From an uncultured Verrucomicrobiota bacterium (GTDB lineage Bacteria; Verrucomicrobiota; Verrucomicrobiia; Verrucomicrobiales; Akkermansiaceae): DNA of 41,965 bases. Both the position numbers and the translations under genes were made by a program. Positions 6,606-15,214 of this stretch are shown in pieces. The stretch spans positions 1 to 41,965 of the forward strand of contig CAJXYV010000006.1 in assembly GCA_913063525.1 (NCBI GenBank). Direction: 5' to 3'. How positions within the stretch are numbered: position 1 is the stretch's first letter; each line of letters starts with the position of its first letter. The notes beneath the pieces were generated by a model. It did not search any database. It was not told the origin of the DNA and saw nothing but the letters and a program-made list of their open reading frames with translations.

Positions 6606-6719
6606 TAATGTCGTCGGATCGCGGGCAAAAGCCGTGTCCTCAGAGCAGCAAGGGGTCTTGTTCGCGCCAAGGGTCGGCTTGGCGGCGAGGCGGAATGGGC
6701 CGACCTCGGCAAAAGCCGA

Positions 6720-8156
6720 TCAGGCTTTGTCGGACAGCACGTTGGCCAGGCCGGTCTCCGTCAGTTCGATGGCTTCTTCGAAGCGCCGGGCGAGCCTTGG
6801 GTTGGCGGTCAGGAAATCGAGCACGGCGTGAGCTTCGAGGGTGATGACGGAGGCTTCGCCATCTGCCCTGAGATTCACGATCGACGGGGCTCCCGTCAGG
6901 AAGGCGCGCTCGATAAAAAACTCGCCCGCGCCGACTTGTTGGACGACCCGCAGGGTCTGGCCTTGATTGACACTGGTGGCCAATTCGCCTTTGACCACCA
7001 GATAGAGTCGGGTGAAGGGCTGGCCAGCGGCGAGTAGGAGTTCGTCGTTATCGTACAGTTCAAATCGCGCGTGGTTCACCACGGTGTCGAAGGCGGGCGC
7101 ATCCTGCGGGAACATGCCGCTGGCGGCCAATGCGGCGATGATTTCGGCGCGGGTCATCTGCGGCAGGCGGTCGTTGCGATACATCCGGTTGGCGGCGCCA
7201 GAGAGTGTCAGCCCGTCGCGCTGGCAGATGTACCAGAGTTTGCGGAGGATCTCGGTGACGGCTTCTTCTCCTTCCTTGCGGCTGTTGGTATGCATGGTCA
7301 ATTCAAAGACCATGCCGTTGGGGCCGTGTTCCACGAAATCGATGTCATGGGGTGGCTCTTGCAGGATCGAATCGACCGATGCGACGGCTTTTTCGAGAGC
7401 GTCCATGGCGCGGGCCGGTGGCGTCGTGTAGGCGAACGAAATCAACATGTTTTCGCCAAAGCTACGGGTGGCCGTGGTGAGAACGGTGAACATCGTTTTC
7501 GCCAATTCCGAATTCGGAATCACGACCAGCCGGTTGTCGTCCAGTGATTCGACGGTGACGGTGCGCCAGTTCATGTGGACGATCCGCCCGGAGACTTCGC
7601 CCGCTTCGATCCAGTCGCCTTCCTTGAAGTGGCGGCCGGACATGATGGAAACCCCGGCAAAAAAGCCGGATACGGTGTCCTGCAGTGCAAACCCGAGGAC
7701 CACCGAGCCGACGCCCAGTGCCGCCAGTAGCGAGCCGAGATCCATCGCCCAAATGTGCGATGCAACAAAGGCCGCTGCCAGCAAGACCAGTGCCAGCCGA
7801 ATGATGTCGAGGATCAGCTCCGGGGTTTGCTGCACCCATTGCGCGGAAAAAATCCCGGTCCGCATGACCACGTTGAGAGTCGCTAGGCAGGTATTGATCG
7901 ATGCGATGGCGAGGATGCTGAGCAGTAGCTTGGTGGCGACTCCATCGGGGGCACCATGTGCCACCTGGCTGGTGAGGATGAAAACCGCGAGTGGCGGCAA
8001 GATCGTGACCTGCAGTAAGGTGCAGATTTTAGCCGCTTCCGGCAGCCGCTTGAGGGACAGCCGCTTGAGCTCCACCATGAGGATCGCCAGCAGCGGGTAG
8101 CCAATGGCAACGATGACGGCCCAGAGGGTGCCGCTTTCCGAGAAGAGAGAGGTCAT
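6720..8156 (-). CDS. MscS-type channel with C-terminal cyclic-nucleotide-binding domain (bCNG-like)
   Basis: 478 residues. Membrane helices lie at about 10-30, 47-65, 77-97 and 116-136. The pore-lining MscS helix is at 140-172 (LGSLLAALGVGSVVLGFALQ). The beta domain (EGDWIEAGEVSGRIVHMNWR) and a cytoplasmic alpha/beta domain follow to about 315. Residues 360-460 form a cyclic-nucleotide-binding fold (LYLVVKGEL and GAGEFFIERAFLTGAPS). The phosphate-binding cassette keeps Gly-Glu (411-412), but the Arg that normally contacts the cyclic phosphate is Ser425. This is the bCNG architecture, in which ligand rather than tension is thought to gate the channel. The ATG overlaps the stop of the cyclase gene (ATGA), so both are co-translated. 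Confidence 0.85.
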   Translation of the reverse strand: MTSLFSESGTLWAVIVAIGYPLLAILMVELKRLSLKRLPEAAKICTLLQVTILPPLAVFILTSQVAHGAPDGVATKLLLSILAIASINTCLATLNVVMRTGIFSAQWVQQTPELILDIIRLALVLLAAAFVASHIWAMDLGSLLAALGVGSVVLGFALQDTVSGFFAGVSIMSGRHFKEGDWIEAGEVSGRIVHMNWRTVTVESLDDNRLVVIPNSELAKTMFTVLTTATRSFGENMLISFAYTTPPARAMDALEKAVASVDSILQEPPHDIDFVEHGPNGMVFELTMHTNSRKEGEEAVTEILRKLWYICQRDGLTLSGAANRMYRNDRLPQMTRAEIIAALAASGMFPQDAPAFDTVVNHARFELYDNDELLLAAGQPFTRLYLVVKGELATSVNQGQTLRVVQQVGAGEFFIERAFLTGAPSIVNLRADGEASVITLEAHAVLDFLTANPRLARRFEEAIELTETGLANVLSDKA

Positions 8157-10240
8157 TGGGCGTTCCTGTTAGAGATCTCGTGGTCTGGCAGCGAAGCCGG
8201 CAGCAGTGCGGCTTCGAAACCCGCCGTCATGTAAATGCCCGGGGTGTTCGAGGTCAGAGCGAGACGGCGCGCGTCGACGACACATTCACCCAGAATTTCG
8301 TAAACGAAGCGCTTGCGACCGACAATGCCAGCATCGACTTCGCCGTTTGCCAGCCCCACCTGCAGGGACAGCTTGTAGCCTTTGGCTTCGTTGAAACGAT
8401 CGAGAATGGTAACGATCTCGTCGGCAAAGGCTTTGATGCGCTGGCGGTGATCCAGTCGGGGGGTCGAAAGCCCGCAAGCGGCCAGGTAGGCATCGCCCGC
8501 CGTTTTGATCTTCTCGACGCCGTGGCGTTCGGCAGCCTCGTCGAATCCGTCAACCAGCTCGTTCATCATCCGGATCATTTCTCCGGCGGTCGTTTCCTTC
8601 ATCATCTGACTGAGGCCGAGGATGGCCACATAGCCCACGCTGACATTGTCAAACGTGTCGGCCACCATTAGTTCGCCACCGCTGAAACGATCGGCCACGG
8701 CATCGGGGAGGACGTTTCGGAGCAGGGTTTCGTACTCCGCGGTTTTCTCTTCGATGATGCGGTTGCGGCGGGCGATTTCTGACACCATGCCGTTGAATGC
8801 ACCGCCGAGCGCGGCGAATTCGTCATGGCCGGATGCATCGATTTCGAAGTTGAGTTCACCCGCCTTCAGGCGCTCGACCCCCGTTTGCAAGCGGGCGATC
8901 GGGCCGAGAAACAGTCTCGCTGCGAGCAGGGCAAACAAAGTCAGCAGGATGGAGGCCGTGCCTGTTGCAATGAGGATATTGCTGCGAAGATTGAACAGGG
9001 GTTCGAGCGCTTCGGACATGTCTTTTTCCGCAATGATCGCCCAGCGCATTCCTGCGACATCGATGGGGGCATAGGCCGACAGCACGTCGACGCCGCGATA
9101 GTCGGGGATGATTTCGGTGCCGGCATTGCCCGCCAGCGCCTCGCTCACCGCTTTGGTGGCGATTTTCTGATGGAGGATCGAGTGGCCGCTGGCGGCAATC
9201 GCGTCGACGGTAGCGGCATTGACGCCCAGAGAGGTGAGAAGTTTGAGATAACCCGCACGATCCTCGATGAGAAAGCGGCTATCGGTCCGTGCGCATGAAT
9301 CGGGGCCGACGAGATAGACTTCGCCGGTTTTGCCGAGGCCTTCGGACGCCCAGCGACCGGCTGATGTCATGGCGCCATTGAGGGCGGTGATTGAAATTTG
9401 GCCGACGACGATTCCCTTCATTTCGCCGTTGAACATGACGGGTGCCGCGATAAAGGCGGAAGGAGCGCCGAAGGAGGCGGCGTAATTCTCGAAATCCACC
9501 ATGACCACCCCGCGCTCGCCGAGCGGGGTGTCGCGCGCTTTGCGGAATGCCTTGGCCAGCACCGAATTCCGATACGGACCGGATTCCAGATTGGTCGCGA
9601 AATCCGCCTCTTTCTGCACGGTGTAAAGAACGTCGCCCGTCTTGTGATCGATCAGGAACAGGTCGTACATATTCATGTCCGACATCATCCGCGAAAACAG
9701 CGAATGAAAGCGGCGGTGGGCTTCGTCGTAGGAATCTTTGGATGCGCCTGGGAATAGGCTTTCGCTTCGGGCTTCTAGCAGTCCTTTCTTGCCGGCGGGC
9801 TGCGGGTTATCGACGATGTAATTGATCTGAAGCATCGCCCCAGCCTTCGAAGTCGGCAGGACATCCGCGAGCGAGGTCATCGCCGAGCTTTTCGGCATAT
9901 TGGGCAGGAAGTCCTTTTTATAGTATTCCACCAGTCGGCTCTCTTGCTCCGTCGTCAGTTCGCCGCCCTTTTCGGCAAAGCCGTGGCGGAACGCATCCAG
10001 CGCCACGGGCAATTGTTCTTGATAAGAGAACACCTGAAATAGCCGCAGCTGCTGGTCGACGTAGCGCAGCAGGCAGCCCTTTTTCGTTTCCCGCGTGGCG
10101 ACGAGCTGATTCCACGTCGCATTGCGCAAGGCGATGTCGGCACTGAAAAAGCCGAGGGCGCTTAGTGCCAGTGCACCGCCTACCCCGCTGGCAATCAGCA
10201 GGATCATCAGCTTCGAACGAATGGAAAACCAGTTTTTCAT
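8153..10240 (-). CDS. Membrane sensor with HAMP and class III nucleotidyl cyclase domain, probably catalytically altered
   Basis: 695 residues. A membrane helix at 11-33, a periplasmic Cache-like sensor at about 40-415, a second helix at 421-446, HAMP at about 445-500, then a cyclase domain at 530-665. The cyclase keeps EKIKTAGDAY (Lys579, second metal Asp583), but the first metal Asp of the FADI motif is Ala539 (VSVGYVAILG). The transition-state Asn is Val655 in GECVVDARR; Arg659 is kept. Class III cyclases normally need both aspartates, so this enzyme is either inactive, part of a heterodimer, or uses altered chemistry. It is the first gene of an operon with the nucleotide-binding channel at 6720-8156. 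Confidence 0.82.
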   Translation of the reverse strand: MKNWFSIRSKLMILLIASGVGGALALSALGFFSADIALRNATWNQLVATRETKKGCLLRYVDQQLRLFQVFSYQEQLPVALDAFRHGFAEKGGELTTEQESRLVEYYKKDFLPNMPKSSAMTSLADVLPTSKAGAMLQINYIVDNPQPAGKKGLLEARSESLFPGASKDSYDEAHRRFHSLFSRMMSDMNMYDLFLIDHKTGDVLYTVQKEADFATNLESGPYRNSVLAKAFRKARDTPLGERGVVMVDFENYAASFGAPSAFIAAPVMFNGEMKGIVVGQISITALNGAMTSAGRWASEGLGKTGEVYLVGPDSCARTDSRFLIEDRAGYLKLLTSLGVNAATVDAIAASGHSILHQKIATKAVSEALAGNAGTEIIPDYRGVDVLSAYAPIDVAGMRWAIIAEKDMSEALEPLFNLRSNILIATGTASILLTLFALLAARLFLGPIARLQTGVERLKAGELNFEIDASGHDEFAALGGAFNGMVSEIARRNRIIEEKTAEYETLLRNVLPDAVADRFSGGELMVADTFDNVSVGYVAILGLSQMMKETTAGEMIRMMNELVDGFDEAAERHGVEKIKTAGDAYLAACGLSTPRLDHRQRIKAFADEIVTILDRFNEAKGYKLSLQVGLANGEVDAGIVGRKRFVYEILGECVVDARRLALTSNTPGIYMTAGFEAALLPASLPDHEISNRNAQ

Positions 10241-10421
10241 AGGGTAAGTTCAGATCAATTTGCCTGATTGGATGGAGCCATTGTTACTCCGTGCTGCTCA
10301 ATAAAGGTGGGCAGATGACTGGCCATCAGGAACTTCGGGACCGTATGGGGCGGATGTCTGGAGTGTCAACGATTTGGTGATAGATTGGGCCATCCGAGCG
10401 TGTATCAAGAGTGAGCTTTTT

Positions 10422-11867
10422 ATGAACCTTTTGACGCTAGTTCGGTTTGGTTGGATGCCGTGGTTGCTTTTGGCACCGGGAGCGTGGGCTGCTCCCGACA
10501 AGATGGTGGAGGTCAAGCCGTCGGTAGTCCAAGGCACGTGGGAGGCGTGGGGTTGTTCGCTGTGCTGGTGGGCCAAGGTTTTTGGCGATCGCGACGATCT
10601 GGCTGATCTGTTTTTCACGACCAAGACGGTCACATTCAACGGCAGTGATCTGCCCGGACTGGGTTTTAACTATGCGCGCTACAACGCCGGGGCTTGTTCG
10701 TGGAACGAGGTCGACGGACGCAAGATGGTCGTTTCCAAAACGATCCAGCCCTATCGCCAGATGGAGGGATTCTGGCTGGATGGCAAAAACGCGGACCCTG
10801 ATTCGGCCAGTTGGAATTGGTCGGCCGATGTCAAGCAGCGGACGATGCTGCTGAAGGCGCGCGATCGCGGTGCGAATTATTTCGAGTTGTTCTCCAACTC
10901 GCCGATGTGGTGGATGTGCGCCAACGACAATCCATCGGGCGCGGGTGGGGAAGATAACCTGCGACGGGGGCAGGAGAAAAACCATGCCATCTACCTGGCC
11001 GCCATCGCCAAGCGCGCCAAACAGGACTGGGGCCTGACTTTCACCACGGTCGAGCCGTTCAATGAATCGGTGTCGAACTGGTGGACTGCCGATTGCAAGC
11101 AGGAGGGCTGTCACTTTGCGCCGAAGGTCCAAGCGGCGGTGTTGCCGCTGTTGCGTAAGGAGTTGGATCAGCGTGGCTTGGGCGACATGGCGATCGCCGC
11201 CTCCGATGAAAACACCTACGACGAAGCGATCGCCACTTGGAAAACTTACCCGCCGGCGGTGAGGCAGGTCGTCGCCCAGATCAACGTGCACGGCTATCAG
11301 GGGCCCAAAGGCGAGCGCGAACGTTTGCTGGCTTACGCCCGCAAGGATGGCAAGCGGCTGTGGAATTCGGAATACGGCGACGGCGGGCGCAGCGGTCTGG
11401 AAATGGCCCGCAATCTGCACCTCGATTTCCACCAACTGCAGCCGACGGCGTGGGCCTATTGGCAGCCCTTGGATGGCAACGGCTGGGGGCTGATTGATAC
11501 CAATTTTTTTACCAACAACCTCGGCGAAACCAATCCGAAGTATTTTGTTCTCGCCCAATACACGCGGCACATCCGCCCCGGAATGAAGATCATCGACAGC
11601 GGCTCGCCGGATGTAGTGGCGGCCTTGGATGAGGCGGGCCACCGCTTGGTTTTGGTGGCGCTCAACGAGGGGGCGATGAAAAATCTGACCTTCGACTTGT
11701 CTCATTTCGACACGGCGAGAGCGGCCGCCGCCCGTTGGGTCACGGAACCGAAAGCCAGTGCGCGCTACGAGTTTCGCCGCGATTTGAAACTGGACTACGG
11801 GCGGTTGGAATGCGCCCTGCCGGAAAAGTCCATCCAGACGATCGAGGTGCGCAACCTAGGGCGCTGA
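10422..11867 (+). CDS. Secreted GH30-family glycoside hydrolase, endo-beta-1,6-galactanase-like
   Basis: 481 residues from the ATG at 10422, with signal peptide MNLLTLVRFGWMPWLLLAPG, AWA cleavage. The N-terminal WGCSLCWWAKVFG segment and FNYARYNAGA are typical of bacterial and fungal GH30 beta-1,6-galactanase-like enzymes. The catalytic acid/base is Glu215 (VEPFNES) and the nucleophile Glu317 (WNSEYGDG), both in expected positions on a TIM barrel. A beta-sandwich domain makes up the last 90 residues. It would act on beta-1,6-linked galactan or a related glycan outside the cytoplasm. It stands alone. An in-frame upstream start at 10374 would spoil the signal peptide. Confidence 0.78.
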   Translation: MNLLTLVRFGWMPWLLLAPGAWAAPDKMVEVKPSVVQGTWEAWGCSLCWWAKVFGDRDDLADLFFTTKTVTFNGSDLPGLGFNYARYNAGACSWNEVDGRKMVVSKTIQPYRQMEGFWLDGKNADPDSASWNWSADVKQRTMLLKARDRGANYFELFSNSPMWWMCANDNPSGAGGEDNLRRGQEKNHAIYLAAIAKRAKQDWGLTFTTVEPFNESVSNWWTADCKQEGCHFAPKVQAAVLPLLRKELDQRGLGDMAIAASDENTYDEAIATWKTYPPAVRQVVAQINVHGYQGPKGERERLLAYARKDGKRLWNSEYGDGGRSGLEMARNLHLDFHQLQPTAWAYWQPLDGNGWGLIDTNFFTNNLGETNPKYFVLAQYTRHIRPGMKIIDSGSPDVVAALDEAGHRLVLVALNEGAMKNLTFDLSHFDTARAAAARWVTEPKASARYEFRRDLKLDYGRLECALPEKSIQTIEVRNLGR

Positions 11868-11930
11868 TCGCGCGGGCCGCGTGGGGAGATTTGCCGCGGA
11901 GTGATGGAGGAAAAACGGGGGGAATAGTGG

Positions 11931-11961
11931 TTTGTGAGAGGAGCAAAGCGCCTCTCACAAA
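11931..11961 (+). terminator. Strong hairpin after the GH30 gene
   Basis: TTTGTGAGAGG (11931-11941) pairs perfectly with CCTCTCACAAA (11951-11961) around a nine-base loop. It lies 64 bases after the GH30 stop. No long T-run follows on the plus strand, so intrinsic termination is uncertain; it may act as an mRNA 3' stabiliser. No gene is seen in 11868-12181. Confidence 0.5.
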
Positions 11962-12123
11962 AGCACCAAGTTTCAGATCGCTTTGATGATTCATCTAAAA
12001 TGCATCTCATCACCTTTCGCGACTTCGCTGCTTCGTGAGAGACCTGTGGTGGCTTGGTGCGTTGCATCGCAGGAGAGGGCCGCTACTTTGCTCTGCGGTC
12101 ACTTACGCAGAGTCGTAAAATAA

Positions 12124-12153
12124 AAAGGCGGTAAGCATGAGCTTACCGCCTTT
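12124..12153 (-). terminator. Rho-independent terminator of the autotransporter gene
   Basis: A 13-bp stem AAAGGCGGTAAGC / GCTTACCGCCTTT with a four-base loop. On the minus strand it is followed by TTATTTTA. It lies 28 bases after the autotransporter stop, an ideal position. Confidence 0.8.
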
Positions 12154-12181
12154 GGCGATGGAAACCTCGCTAGCAAATTCC

Positions 12182-14962
12182 TCAGAAGAGGAATTTGACC
12201 GATGCGTTGGCGTTGCCGCCTGAGGCGTCTTCGCCCCAAACGCCATTCAGTCCGACGTTGAGTACGGCGCTCTCTGTCATGTTGAACGTCGCATCCGCAC
12301 CAATGAAGCCGTACCCCTCGTCGTCAGCAAAAAACGAGACATTGCGGGTATCCTCGATCATGGTAATGCGCACCTGCTCGTCACCGGTGTTCGAGCGATA
12401 GAAGTAGCCGCCGCGAAAGCCAAACCCGCCAAAGCTGGTGACTCTAGCGACCTGCGCCTCCAGAGTAGTCTCTAGGGTTGCAAGGTCGCGGCTGTCTACT
12501 TTGGCATTGGAGTTAGAGCCATTCTCGGTGTAGCCATCCACGTTCTGCATCGAATAGCGAAGCCCCAAGCTTGGGGCGCAACTCCAGCCGTCCGCCATGC
12601 CAAAAAGGCGGGAAACACGGATCTCTGGACTCAGCCAGCTACTGTCATAGCCTGATGAGGCATTGGAACGTCCCCACCACAGGAGGTTGTCGTTCACAAA
12701 GCGACGATCGTCGTGACTGAGCCAGCCGCCGGCGAGGCTGAGGTCGAGCGTGTAGTCGCCCAACAGGCTGCTTCCATAGATGCCGAGGAATCCGCCGTCT
12801 GCGCTATTGTCGTAGGAGTTGCTGTAGATGCTAGAGTAGGTGCTGCCCACTTCGAGTGAGGAGTTGCTATAGCCCGCCATGAATCCCATCCGCCGTTCGG
12901 GGGTGAAATCGTAAGTGTATCCCGCTGCGAAGCCGTACAAGTCGGTATCTTGGTCTAGAGTGGCACGGCCATCTCCATCATAGTCCATTTGCCCACCCGC
13001 AGCCGCCATCCAAACGGACGATTGCTGCGTTGCAGCGCGAACCGGAACCGCGCCCTTGGCGGAAGGTGCGTCCGCACGGGTCGGCTGAGGCGTCCGGGCC
13101 ATGGCATTTCTCATCAGCGAGGAAGTCATCCCCGTCAGATCTGCCAATTGTTTGGGCGCGGCAGAGAATGCGGAAGGATCGAGCGTCGCATAGATGTCGG
13201 CTAAGTCTCCTTCATTGACGAACCATGGGACTGAACCGGTCAGACTGGCGCGGGTCAAACTTGCGCCATCGCCCCAAGGGTATGGATTTTCCTGATCGAA
13301 CTGAGCCAGCCCATCGCCGTCGAACCCACCGCGCGCGATCTCCCAGCGCACGGAATGGGACGCCCCCGAGTGGAGGTTGACGGCAACATTGGAGTCGGCT
13401 CCGAGGAGAATTTCGCCGGCGAGATAACCGGGCGCATTCAGATTCAGCTCGTTGTTTGCCTCGAGTTCGAGGTTGTTGCCGGAAATCAGGATCGCGGTTC
13501 CCAGCGTCCAGTTCCCATCGACGCCGCTGGTTGACCTGGTGAGGGTGGTCCCATCGAGGCTCATTCCCGGATCGGAGACAATTAGGCCCGAGTTGGTGAT
13601 CGAGTTGCCCGTGGTTTCGTCAGCAACAATCGCGACGCCAATGTCGCCGCTGACGATGTGGCCGCTGTGGAGGTTGACAATCGAGTTATCAGCAATGGTC
13701 CCCAAAATGCTGATCGCACTGAGGCTGATGCCGTCGCGGTCTGCATAAATGCGTCCGCGGTTTTCAATGCTGTTACCGGAGACCGTGGCGGTGCCTGTGG
13801 TGATTCCATCAGCCTCCGCACGCAGGCGGATGCCGTTGGCTCCGTCGATTCCGTCGGCCAGCGCTAAAATGGGCGTGCCTGCGGCTGCGATGATGCCTTG
13901 GTTGATGAGGGTATTGTCTGAAACGCTGGCATTGGCGGTGTCGGGTGACCCGTCATAACCCGCGAAGGAGCTATCGATTCCGTCGATATTTCCGGCCTTG
14001 GCCAGGAGTTCAAATCCAGGGCCATTCGCAACCACGGTGGAGCCCGAGTTGCTTAGAATGTTACCGGAAATTTCCGAGCTGGCCGTGGACGTAGCGGTGC
14101 CGCTGTCGCCGATCGCCGATTCTCCCGCGTCAGAGAGAGCGAGCAGCCGAACGCCGGCCGTGAGACTCGAGATGGCGCCGCCATTCTCAAGGGTGTTGTC
14201 TGCGACGGCTGCGTTGGCAGCGGTCGCTACATTTGCGGTGGTTAACAAGTCGGCATTTGCCTCAGCACTCGCATCTGCAACTGCAGAGGCGCGGATAATC
14301 ACGCCGCTCTCCGCGGAAATATCGCGGTGATTGATGAGGCTGTTGATCTCGGTTGTGGCCGTTGCATTCGATGTTGCATTCGATGTGGTGCTCGCTCCTG
14401 CATTGGTCGCCAATGAGGTGGCGGTCGCCGTCGAAGATGCCCCGGATCGAATGCCGACGCCTGCTGAGAAGGGGTCTGTGCCGATGTTCGTAACGGCTCC
14501 ATCGTTCGTCAGGAGGTTGCCATCGGTCAAAGAGGTGGCTGTGCCGCCGGATGTTGCGGAAGTGGACGTCGTATTGCTGGCATTCGCGGTAGCACTGCTG
14601 GCCGATGTCGCGCTGATGCTGATTCCACCTTGCTCAACGACACCGCTTTTGGTGTTGGTGACCGTGTTGTCAGTGGCGGCCGCGTCGGTCGTCTGTGTGG
14701 AGGTAATCGGGCCGAGTCCCGTATTGGTGACAGGTCCGGGGATGTCGTCGGCGGGGAGACTAATCCCGTTGGTGATTGCCGAGTTGGTTGTCGATGTGCC
14801 GATGATGTCGGCTGCGGATCCGATGGGGGATGCTCCCAGCATGGCAAGGAGGGTGGCGGTGGCGACGGCATTGCGTTTAGGCTGTTGGGCCAATGAGCTT
14901 GCGGCACGAGTTTGACGATAGAGCTCCTGATGGAGGGATGTGCGTTTCGATAGTGACTTCAT
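12182..14962 (-). CDS. Autotransporter (type V secretion) with repetitive passenger
   Basis: 926 residues. The N-terminus is a long basic stretch, then the hydrophobic segment ATATLLAMLGASPIGSAA, an extended signal peptide. Residues 50-500 are a low-complexity, Ala/Ser/Thr/Asn-rich passenger with recurring N.(L/I).N.G.I motifs (for example DNTLINQGIIAA, GNSIENRGRIYA), as expected for a right-handed beta-helix. The last 270 residues are an autotransporter barrel with alternating strands, GFMAGYSNSSLEVG and GGYFYRSNTG, ending in VKFLF with a terminal Phe. The barrel inserts in the outer membrane and displays the passenger. Ligand unknown. A C8 tract just before the ATG could make expression phase variable. 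Confidence 0.88.
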   Translation of the reverse strand: MKSLSKRTSLHQELYRQTRAASSLAQQPKRNAVATATLLAMLGASPIGSAADIIGTSTTNSAITNGISLPADDIPGPVTNTGLGPITSTQTTDAAATDNTVTNTKSGVVEQGGISISATSASSATANASNTTSTSATSGGTATSLTDGNLLTNDGAVTNIGTDPFSAGVGIRSGASSTATATSLATNAGASTTSNATSNATATTEINSLINHRDISAESGVIIRASAVADASAEANADLLTTANVATAANAAVADNTLENGGAISSLTAGVRLLALSDAGESAIGDSGTATSTASSEISGNILSNSGSTVVANGPGFELLAKAGNIDGIDSSFAGYDGSPDTANASVSDNTLINQGIIAAAGTPILALADGIDGANGIRLRAEADGITTGTATVSGNSIENRGRIYADRDGISLSAISILGTIADNSIVNLHSGHIVSGDIGVAIVADETTGNSITNSGLIVSDPGMSLDGTTLTRSTSGVDGNWTLGTAILISGNNLELEANNELNLNAPGYLAGEILLGADSNVAVNLHSGASHSVRWEIARGGFDGDGLAQFDQENPYPWGDGASLTRASLTGSVPWFVNEGDLADIYATLDPSAFSAAPKQLADLTGMTSSLMRNAMARTPQPTRADAPSAKGAVPVRAATQQSSVWMAAAGGQMDYDGDGRATLDQDTDLYGFAAGYTYDFTPERRMGFMAGYSNSSLEVGSTYSSIYSNSYDNSADGGFLGIYGSSLLGDYTLDLSLAGGWLSHDDRRFVNDNLLWWGRSNASSGYDSSWLSPEIRVSRLFGMADGWSCAPSLGLRYSMQNVDGYTENGSNSNAKVDSRDLATLETTLEAQVARVTSFGGFGFRGGYFYRSNTGDEQVRITMIEDTRNVSFFADDEGYGFIGADATFNMTESAVLNVGLNGVWGEDASGGNANASVKFLF

Positions 14963-14967
14963 GAATT

Positions 14968-14975
14968 GGGGGGGG
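14968..14975 (-). repeat. C8 homopolymer in the autotransporter leader
   Basis: Eight consecutive C (minus strand) lie five bases before the autotransporter ATG, exactly where a Shine-Dalgarno sequence would sit, and no purine-rich site is visible. Such tracts change length by slipped-strand mispairing. Whether it varies here is not shown by one sequence. Confidence 0.5.
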
Positions 14976-15214
14976 TATCTTATTTAAGGCAGGCGAATTA
15001 TTCGCGATTGCACTAATCCAATCGTTTAGTTTGTCGATGGGGGAATGTAAAACAAATTACTTGGGGTCGGGTGATTTTTTCGGCGGCGATCGTACTTAAA
15101 GCGGGAACTTTGCATCGGGCGGGGTGGGTGAACACCTCTTCGCATTTGATCAACTTTTTTTGATGATTTCTTGCCATGACGGTCGTCCGCGCTTACCGCT
15201 AATTCATCAAGCAC

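Noticed and set aside
10437-11705. Long open frame antisense to the GH30 gene
   Set aside because: It mirrors the codon pattern of the plus-strand gene, has no recognisable domain, and the GH30 frame has a signal peptide and catalytic residues.
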